Of a stretch of 64,000 bases of DNA, positions 58,195 through 64,000 are shown piece after piece (positions within the stretch are counted from its first letter, which is position 1; every line of letters starts with the position of its first letter). Origin of the DNA: Methylocystis sp. MJC1 (GTDB taxonomy: Bacteria > Pseudomonadota > Alphaproteobacteria > Rhizobiales > Beijerinckiaceae); contig NZ_CP107558.1 in assembly GCF_026427715.1 (NCBI RefSeq), forward strand, positions 1,959,001 through 2,023,000, read 5' to 3'. Below the pieces are notes generated by a model, which did no database searches, had not been told where the DNA came from, and was given only the letters and a program-made list of their open reading frames with translations. A program made the position numbers and the translations under genes.

Positions 58195-58280
58195 GGGAAG
58201 CCTAATGTTATGCTTGCGCCGAAAATCCGCATGCCTTGGCGTGCCGAAATCGAGCTTTCTACGGCGCGTGAGGGCAATCG

Positions 58281-59117
58281 ATGCGACGAACGGGATATAC
58301 GCGCGCGAGCACGCTCGGGCCGATCGCCGGCGTCGTCATGGAGAACGGCGGCTCGATCGAGCGGGTCTTTCGCCGCGCCGAACTTCCCATCCGCTTGTTG
58401 GAGTCGCCCGACACCCTTCTGCCGCTGCGCGACCATTTTCGGCTGCTTGCGACCGCGTCTCGTGAGCTGCGCGACGAGGCTTTCGCTGCCCGCCTCGGTC
58501 GCCAAACGTCAATCGCGGGCCTTGGGGTCTACGGCAAATGGGTCACACAGGCGCCCACCTTATTCGAAGCGATCCACCGCTCGGGAACAAGTCTGCCGCA
58601 CATGATGCAGAGTGCGACGCGACTTGCCGTCCGACGATATGGCGACGAGGTCCACTGGTCCTATGAATTGGCCGACCCCGCCACGGACGGAAGGCCTCAA
58701 AATGAGATGCTCGCGCTGTGGTACATGATTGTCATGATCCGCCATTTCGCCGGCGCGGGCTGGTTACCAAGCCGCATCATGGTCGGCGGCCTGCCCGTAA
58801 ACGCGCGGCGTTCCATTGATGCGCAGATGGGCGTCGATACAGTGATCCGTGACCTGCCCGGCACGATCGTCTTCGATCAACGGCTGCTCATGGCGGTCAA
58901 CCCGCATCTCAGTGCGGATCAAGGCCTCGACGCCGACGAACTCGCGCGCATTTTCGACATACCGGCTCCCGACGACCTGCCCGGCAACGTCGGGGCCCTG
59001 ATCGATCTGGAGCTTCTCGACGGTCGTCCTGACCTTTCGCGCATCAGCCGCGCCTTCGAAAGTTGGAGTGGCGTAGCGCCCGGGCGATGGCGCAAATTAG
59101 CGAAATCCGACCGATAA
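58281..59117 (+). CDS. AraC-type regulator missing its DNA-binding helices
   Basis: The 278-residue protein begins MRRTGYTRASTLGPIAGVVM and fits the N-terminal ligand-binding domain PF12625 over residues about 20-240 (LLPLRDHFRLLATASRELRD, TLFEAIHRSGTSLPHMMQSA, LPSRIMVGGLPVNARRS). Full relatives continue with two helix-turn-helix motifs of about 100 residues. Here GRPDLSR is joined straight to ISRAFESWSGVAPGRWRK, which is the last helix of the second HTH, so some 55-60 residues have been lost in frame near position 59043. The product cannot bind DNA in the usual way. It could act as a ligand-binding or dominant-negative partner, or be a dying gene. Confidence 0.82.
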   Translation: MRRTGYTRASTLGPIAGVVMENGGSIERVFRRAELPIRLLESPDTLLPLRDHFRLLATASRELRDEAFAARLGRQTSIAGLGVYGKWVTQAPTLFEAIHRSGTSLPHMMQSATRLAVRRYGDEVHWSYELADPATDGRPQNEMLALWYMIVMIRHFAGAGWLPSRIMVGGLPVNARRSIDAQMGVDTVIRDLPGTIVFDQRLLMAVNPHLSADQGLDADELARIFDIPAPDDLPGNVGALIDLELLDGRPDLSRISRAFESWSGVAPGRWRKLAKSDR

Positions 59118-59447
59118 AGGCAGCCAAATAGGTGAGATTTGAAACTAGAGCCTCTCACCGCGCTCCGTGCGTTGAAGCGCGTCTTCTGCGAACGCAGGCT
59201 CGTTCTTAAGCGGCCCTACCTTTCCTGCCATTTCCCGCTTGAACAGCTCACTTGGGGCTGTCATTCCCCGCGGGCTGAAAGCCCGACCGGGAATCCAGAG
59301 CCACAAGAGCGCTGGTTCGGTTCTGGATTCCCGATCGCTCGCTTTGCGAGCGTCGGGAATGACAACGAACCGATCGAGCAGATTTCGTATCATTCCGTCG
59401 GAACGTGCGAAAATCGAGCGCCTTCTAGGCGCTCATCTCGAATTTCC
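59118..59447. other. Intergenic region between regulator remnant and ntrC
   Basis: 330 bases between convergent genes, half of it a full-length mosaic repeat (59226-59390). Nothing else recognised. Confidence 0.5.
59226..59390 (+). repeat. Copy 9 (full length) of the mosaic palindromic repeat
   Basis: From TGCCATTTCCCGCTTGAACA to GAGCAGATTTCGTAT, with all three hairpins. Lies 58 bases beyond the 3' end of ntrC. Confidence 0.92.
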
Positions 59448-60920
59448 TCACCTCGGCGAGCGCATCAGCCGGATGTCGAGATCATTGACCTTCTTCCTCA
59501 GCGTATTGCGGTTCAACCCGAGAAGCTCCGCCGCCTTGATCTGATTGCCGCGCGTCGCCGCCAGCGCCGCGGAGATCAAGGGGATTTCGATCTCGCGAAT
59601 GACGCGGTGATAAAGCCCGGGCGGCGGCAATCCGTCGCCATAATCGCGGAAGAGCTTGGCGAGATGCTGCTCGACGGAGGTCGAGAGCGTCTGGCCGTTC
59701 TCCAGCTCCTTCGTCGGCGCCGCGCCGGGCGCGGACGGCTTTTCCGCAGTCGTCTGCCGCAACTCGTGATCGAGCTCCGCTTCGACGAGCGGGTCGGAGA
59801 TCACTTCCTGCGGATGCAGCGCGGCGAGGCGGCGGATGAGATTTTCCAGCTCGCGAATATTGCCGGGCCAGCGGTATTTCTTCATCCGGTCGAGCGCCGC
59901 CTGCTCGATATATTTCTGCGGCAGGCCTTCGCTCGCCGCCACTTTGAAAAAGTGGTGGACGAGATCGGGAATATCCTCCGTGCGTTCGCGCAGCGGCGGC
60001 AGGCGCAGCGGCACGACGTTGAGGCGGAAATACAAGTCCTCGCGGAAAAGGCCCTGCTGGATCAGGCCGCGCAAATCCTTGTTCGTCGCCGCGATGATGC
60101 GGACATTGGTCTTGATCGGCGTGCGGCCGCCGACCGTCGTATATTCGCCCTGCTGCAGCACGCGCAGCAGACGCGTCTGCGCCTCCATCGGCATGTCGCC
60201 GATTTCATCGAGGAAGAGCGTGCCGCCCTCGGCCTGCTCGAAACGGCCGGCCGAGCGCTGGTTCGCGCCGGTGAAGGCGCCCTTCTCATGGCCGAACAGC
60301 TCGCTCTCGATCAGGTCGCGCGGAATCGCCGCCATATTCACCGCGACGAAGGGGCCTTTCTTGCGCTTGCCGTAATCATGCAGCGCGCGCGCGACCAGCT
60401 CCTTGCCCGTGCCGGACTCGCCGTTGATCATGACCGTCAGATCTGTCTGCATCAGCCGCGCGAGCGAACGATAGATCTCCTGCATCGCCGGAGAGCGCCC
60501 GACGAGCGGCATGCCCTCCATTTCTTCCGGCGCGGGCTCCTCGCCGCCCTTGCGCGGCTCGGCCATGGCGCGGCCGACGATGCCGACAAGCTCCTTCAGA
60601 TCGAAGGGCTTGGGCAGATAATCATAGGCGCCCCTTTCAGACGCGCGGATCGCCGTCATGAAAGTGTTTTGCGCGCTCATCACGATGATGGGCAATTCCG
60701 GCCGCAGCTTCTTGATGCGCGGCAGAAGCTCGAAAGCGTTTTCGTCGGGCATCACCACGTCGGTGACAACGAGATCGCCCTCGCCCGATTGCACCCAGCG
60801 CCATAACGTCGCCGCCGTGCCGGTGGTGCGCACCTCATAGCCGGCGCGCGAGAGCGCCTGGGCGACGACGGTACGGATCGCGGCGTCGTCGTCGGCGACA
60901 AGAATTTCGCCTCTCGTCAT
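59448..60920 (-). CDS. ntrC: Nitrogen regulation response regulator NtrC
   Basis: The 490-residue protein has a receiver domain with Asp54 ([11 protein letters not shown]), a sigma-54-interacting AAA+ domain with Walker A GESGTGKE (167-174), intact GAFTGA (214-219) and Walker [14 protein letters not shown], and a Fis-type HTH ([20 protein letters not shown]). It activates nitrogen-assimilation promoters (glnA, glnK, nif-related) with RpoN when phosphorylated by NtrB. It follows ntrB after 28 bases in a dusB-ntrB-ntrC transcript. Confidence 0.98.
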   Translation of the reverse strand: MTRGEILVADDDAAIRTVVAQALSRAGYEVRTTGTAATLWRWVQSGEGDLVVTDVVMPDENAFELLPRIKKLRPELPIIVMSAQNTFMTAIRASERGAYDYLPKPFDLKELVGIVGRAMAEPRKGGEEPAPEEMEGMPLVGRSPAMQEIYRSLARLMQTDLTVMINGESGTGKELVARALHDYGKRKKGPFVAVNMAAIPRDLIESELFGHEKGAFTGANQRSAGRFEQAEGGTLFLDEIGDMPMEAQTRLLRVLQQGEYTTVGGRTPIKTNVRIIAATNKDLRGLIQQGLFREDLYFRLNVVPLRLPPLRERTEDIPDLVHHFFKVAASEGLPQKYIEQAALDRMKKYRWPGNIRELENLIRRLAALHPQEVISDPLVEAELDHELRQTTAEKPSAPGAAPTKELENGQTLSTSVEQHLAKLFRDYGDGLPPPGLYHRVIREIEIPLISAALAATRGNQIKAAELLGLNRNTLRKKVNDLDIRLMRSPR

Positions 60921-60948
60921 CAGACCAGTCTCCCCCGCTGGCGAAACG

Positions 60949-62124
60949 TCATGAACGGGCTGCCTCTCTCTTCTCCGATGATTTGGCGCGATACATGGGC
61001 ATCAGAATTCGGAAGGTCGTACGTCGGGGAAGGGATTCGCATTCAATAACGCCGCCGTGGTCGTTGACGATCTTCGCCACCAAAGCAAGACCCAGGCCAG
61101 TCCCGGAAGACTTCGTGGTGACAAAGGGGTCGAAGAGATGCGCGGCGATATCGTCGGGCACGCCCGGGCCATTGTCGCGCACGCAGAATTCGAGCGGCAG
61201 GCCGACGGGGCTGCGCGCGCCCATGGCGCGCAGGCTTACCCCCGGGCGGAACGCCGTGGAAAGCTCGATCTCGCCGTCGACCGCGTCGAGCCCGATCGCC
61301 TCGGCGGCGTTCTTCACGAGATTGAGAAAGGCTTGCACGAGCTGGTCGCGATTGGCGTAGACCGGCGGCAGCGACGGATCGTAATTCTCGACAAATCTGA
61401 TGCGCCGGGCGAAGCCGCTCTGCGCCACCTGCTTCACGTGATCGAGCACCGAATGAATATTGACGCGCTCACGCTTCAGGGGCCGCGCGTCGGAGAAGAC
61501 CTCCATGCGGTCGACCAGCCGCACAATGCGGTCGGTCTCCTCGCAGATCAGCCGTGTCAGCGCCCGGTCCTGGTCCGAGAGGCCGCTCTCCAGCAATTGT
61601 GCGGCGCCGCGAATACCAGACAGAGGATTTTTGATTTCATGGGCCAGCATGGAGGCGAGCCCGGAAACTGAGCGCACAGCGCCGCGATGGCTTAGCTGCC
61701 TGTCTATTTTATCGGCAATTGTACGTTCTTGCAGCACAACCAGAACCAGACCATCCTGCTCCGGAAGCGGCGCGCAATGGACATCCACGCGGCGGTCGCC
61801 GTCCTGCCCCGGCCGGCCCAGATCGACCTTATATTCGTTGATCGCCGCGCCGCGGTCCTGAACATGCTGGACAAGCGTGAGGAGCGGCGAGCCAAAGGGC
61901 AGCAGCCGCTCGAGTTTCTGGCCGATGAGCAAAGGCTTGCCGAGCTCGAAGAAGCTTTCGGCGGCGGCGTTGGCGTCCTCGATCACCCCCTCGCGCGAGA
62001 CGGTGAGAATGACGCTCGGCAACGCCTCGAGCACGCAGCTGCGGCCGCGCTCGTCGATGATCTTGAGCGGGGTAAACTCGCCGCGCCGGGGGTCGTCGCG
62101 TCTGGGGCGATCCGAAAGGCTCAT
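60949..62124 (-). CDS. ntrB: Nitrogen regulation sensor kinase NtrB
   Basis: ATG 62124 ([20 protein letters not shown]) overlaps the dusB stop (ATGA); the much longer open frame upstream is an out-of-frame shadow of dusB. The 391-residue soluble kinase has a PAS domain ([20 protein letters not shown]), HisKA with phospho-His162 ([20 protein letters not shown]), and HATPase ([51 protein letters not shown]). It phosphorylates NtrC under nitrogen limitation and is controlled by the PII protein GlnB. Confidence 0.97.
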   Translation of the reverse strand: MSLSDRPRRDDPRRGEFTPLKIIDERGRSCVLEALPSVILTVSREGVIEDANAAAESFFELGKPLLIGQKLERLLPFGSPLLTLVQHVQDRGAAINEYKVDLGRPGQDGDRRVDVHCAPLPEQDGLVLVVLQERTIADKIDRQLSHRGAVRSVSGLASMLAHEIKNPLSGIRGAAQLLESGLSDQDRALTRLICEETDRIVRLVDRMEVFSDARPLKRERVNIHSVLDHVKQVAQSGFARRIRFVENYDPSLPPVYANRDQLVQAFLNLVKNAAEAIGLDAVDGEIELSTAFRPGVSLRAMGARSPVGLPLEFCVRDNGPGVPDDIAAHLFDPFVTTKSSGTGLGLALVAKIVNDHGGVIECESLPRRTTFRILMPMYRAKSSEKREAARS

Positions 62125-63164
62125 GCGGCGACCTCTTGTCCCTCTGTAAAAGTGGCGTCGATCAGCCGAAAGGCCTCCGACGCGCAATTGGCGGTGACGA
62201 GCGCGTGGCGCAGCGCCGCGACCTCGGCGCAAGCGGCGCCGAAAGCCTCGTCGACATAGGCGGCGAGATGTTTGCGCGCATGGCGCAGGCCCGCCTCCGC
62301 GCCCATTTGCGTGAGAAGCCCATCGAGATGCTCGCGCGCGAGCGCGCTGCGCTCGGCGGGCGAAGGCTCGGCGCGACGCCGCCCGGCGCCAAGATAATGA
62401 GCAATATCGCCGACGAGCCAGGGCCGCCCCTGCGCGGCGCGGCCGACCATCACCGCATCGGCGCCGGATAATCTCAGCATTTCCGCGGCGTCCTCGACCG
62501 AGCCGCAATCGCCATTGGCGATCACCGGGATCGAAACGGCTTGCTTGACCGGAGCGACCGCCGCCCAATCGGCGCGGCCTTTGTAGAATTGCTGTCGTGT
62601 GCGTCCATGGACGGTGATCAGCGCGGCGCCCTCCCGCTCGGCGCGGCGCGCCAGCTCCGGCGAATTGCGCGAGGCGTCGTCCCAGCCGAGCCGCATCTTC
62701 ACGCTCAGCGGAACGCGGATGGCCGCGCGCGCCGCCGCGATGAGGGCCGAGGCCTGGTCGAGGTCGCGCATCAGCGCCGCGCCGGCGAGACCGCCGGTCA
62801 CCCGCTTGCAGGGGCAGCCCATATTGATGTCGACCCAATCGGCGCCCGCTTCTTCAGCATGGCGTGCGGCGATGGCGATCTCCTGCGGGTCGCGCGCCGC
62901 GATCTGGATCACGCGCGGCGCCGTATTTGTATCGCTGGAAGATGCGAGCCGCAGCGCGGTCTCGCGGTCGCCTCGCGCGACGCCGGCCGCCGTAATCATC
63001 TCGCTCACGGTCGCGCTGGCGCCATAGCGTTCGGCAATGCGGCGCATGGCTGGATCCGTGACGCCTGCCATAGGCGCAAGAAAAGCGCGCCCTGACAGAC
63101 GGATTGCCCCGATCCGCAGCGCCTCTCGCTCGGGTTCAAAGCCCAATTTTTTGGCAGCAGTCAT
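62121..63164 (-). CDS. dusB: tRNA-dihydrouridine synthase DusB (NifR3)
   Basis: ATG 63164 ([20 protein letters not shown]) has TAGGCAAG before it; an in-frame start at 63230 would add 22 residues of no family character. The 347-residue flavoenzyme has the TIM-barrel opening [20 protein letters not shown] and the catalytic Cys117 in [17 protein letters not shown] and tRNA contacts lie in [29 protein letters not shown] and [16 protein letters not shown]. It reduces uridine in tRNA D-loops. Position at the head of the ntrBC operon is the classical nifR3 arrangement. Confidence 0.97.
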   Translation of the reverse strand: MTAAKKLGFEPEREALRIGAIRLSGRAFLAPMAGVTDPAMRRIAERYGASATVSEMITAAGVARGDRETALRLASSSDTNTAPRVIQIAARDPQEIAIAARHAEEAGADWVDINMGCPCKRVTGGLAGAALMRDLDQASALIAAARAAIRVPLSVKMRLGWDDASRNSPELARRAEREGAALITVHGRTRQQFYKGRADWAAVAPVKQAVSIPVIANGDCGSVEDAAEMLRLSGADAVMVGRAAQGRPWLVGDIAHYLGAGRRRAEPSPAERSALAREHLDGLLTQMGAEAGLRHARKHLAAYVDEAFGAACAEVAALRHALVTANCASEAFRLIDATFTEGQEVAA

Positions 63165-63265
63165 CTTGCCTATACCATAAGCAGCCAGCTTCGCAGTTGC
63201 AACATAGCATTTCGCCGCATTTTCGCACATTTGACGCGATGCAGGAAAAGCGACACAGGAGCGGC

Positions 63266-64000
63266 ATGGTTGCTGAAACGGAAATCTCTATCCTCGTCGT
63301 CGCGGGGGGACGCGGTTCGCGCGCCGGCGAAGGCATGCCCAAACAATACCGACGGCTTGCCGACAAGACCGTGCTGGCACGCACGCTGGAGGCGATGGGC
63401 GCCAGCGCGCCGGGCGCGCGCCTGAAGGCTGTTATCCACCCGGACGACCGCGCGCTTTATGCGCAAAGCGTCGCCGAATTGAGCGACGCGGCGCGCGCCG
63501 CCGTCTCGGAGCCTGCGCTCGGCGGCGCCACAAGGCAGGAGAGCGTGCGCAACGGGCTCGAAGCCGTCGCCCGAGAGAGCGCGCCGCAGATTGTGCTGAT
63601 CCACGACGCCGCCCGGCCCTTCGCCGATCCCGCGCTCATCGCCCGCGCGATTGCGGCGGCGCGCGCCCATGGCGCGGCCGTCCCCGGCGTGCCGCTCAAC
63701 GACACGGTAAAGGAGATCGACGCGGCTGGCTTCGTGGTCGCGACGCCCGACCGCGCGAGGCTGCGCGCCGTGCAGACGCCGCAGTCTTTCCGCTTCCCGC
63801 TCATTCTGGCGGCGCATCGCGCGGCCGCCGCGGCCGATCGCGAATACACCGACGACGCCATGATCGCGGAAGCCGCCGGCCACGCCGTGCATGTCTTTCC
63901 CGGCGATCTCGCCAATTTCAAGCTCACGACGCCAGAGGATTTCGCACGCGCCATGGATCAGATCAAAGCCGCAGCTCCCCAATCAGATGATTTAACAAAT
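63266..64000 (+). CDS. ispD: 2-C-methyl-D-erythritol 4-phosphate cytidylyltransferase (partial; probably IspDF)
   Basis: ATG 63266 (MVAETEISILVVAGGRGSRA) has ACAGGAG seven bases upstream; an in-frame ATG at 63239 precedes that ribosome site. The frame is open to the window end (245 codons). IspD signatures: AGGRGSRAGEGMPKQY (CTP-binding loop), HDAARPFADP, VPLNDTVKEID, QTPQSFRFPLI and DDAMIAEAAGH, then LTTPEDFARAM. A normal IspD would end about here, but no stop appears after KAAAPQSDDLTN, which fits the fused IspDF enzyme of alphaproteobacteria. It is part of the non-mevalonate isoprenoid pathway, and divergent from dusB. Confidence 0.95.
   Translation, partial: MVAETEISILVVAGGRGSRAGEGMPKQYRRLADKTVLARTLEAMGASAPGARLKAVIHPDDRALYAQSVAELSDAARAAVSEPALGGATRQESVRNGLEAVARESAPQIVLIHDAARPFADPALIARAIAAARAHGAAVPGVPLNDTVKEIDAAGFVVATPDRARLRAVQTPQSFRFPLILAAHRAAAAADREYTDDAMIAEAAGHAVHVFPGDLANFKLTTPEDFARAMDQIKAAAPQSDDLTN

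Noticed and set aside
59139..60806. A 555-codon open frame opposite ntrC
   Set aside because: Its first part is translated repeat DNA and the rest is the antisense of ntrC.
60949..62838. A longer ntrB reading to 62838
   Set aside because: The upstream part is an out-of-frame shadow of dusB; ATG 62124 overlaps the dusB stop and starts the conserved protein.

Overview
The window reads as GC-rich chromosome of an alphaproteobacterium, most likely Hyphomicrobiales (Rhizobiales). The main evidence is a pyruvate dehydrogenase E1 beta carrying its own lipoyl domain, and the nitrogen-control series ispD / dusB / ntrB / ntrC / ntrY / ntrX / hfq / hflX that is typical of rhizobia and relatives. A FadL-type outer-membrane channel, an exported epoxide-hydrolase-like enzyme and the repeat families would fit a methanotroph of the Methylocystis/Methylosinus type, but no methane or methanol oxidation gene is present, so that is inference. 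No rRNA, tRNA, CRISPR array, prophage or intact transposase was found.

Layout. 0-8.5 kb: a partial b-type cytochrome, a stand-alone tuf, a DUF1499 membrane protein, the pyruvate dehydrogenase operon (pdhA, pdhB, a lipoyl-less pdhC, a small zinc-ribbon protein) and mrp/apbC. 8.5-18.5 kb: FadL-like porin, TusA/DsrE2 sulfur carriers beside a P-type cation ATPase, a TPP riboswitch with thiC, an exported CBM5/12-Fn3 protein with an unassigned large domain, and RlpA. 18.8-23.4 kb: mog, dapB, gpmA, a GST, alkB and a cytochrome c2 with an FNR/FixK-like box. 23.7-33.7 kb: two tandem siderophore receptors, cysG, a YfgM-like TPR protein, hemD and hemC. 34-41 kb: Ntn hydrolase, MFS transporter, phosphoesterase, two small proteins, metG. 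41.2-42.2 kb: remains of a defence/toxin spot (orphan VapB antitoxin and a frameshifted HEPN/AbiU2-like gene). 42-51 kb: methyltransferase, tatD, MBL hydrolase, epoxide hydrolase, a double cold-shock protein, mazG, cytochrome b561, an SMR pump, hflX, hfq. 51.9-64 kb: ntrX-ntrY and ntrC-ntrB-dusB, separated by about 4 kb holding a kinase pseudogene, a GNAT, a DUF3047 protein and an AraC-type regulator that has lost its DNA-binding helices; then divergent ispD, cut by the window end.

The most striking unexplained structure is a dispersed, mobile-looking palindromic repeat: nine copies in 64 kb, about 165 bp when full length, with imperfect terminal inverted repeats and three internal hairpins. 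One internally deleted copy forms the 5' end of the first TonB receptor gene and appears to supply its start codon. Three copies bracket the receptor duplication. Other points worth checking are the split lipoyl arrangement of the PDH complex, single-event gene decay in three accessory genes, and an unknown ~370-residue domain fused to a chitin-binding module.
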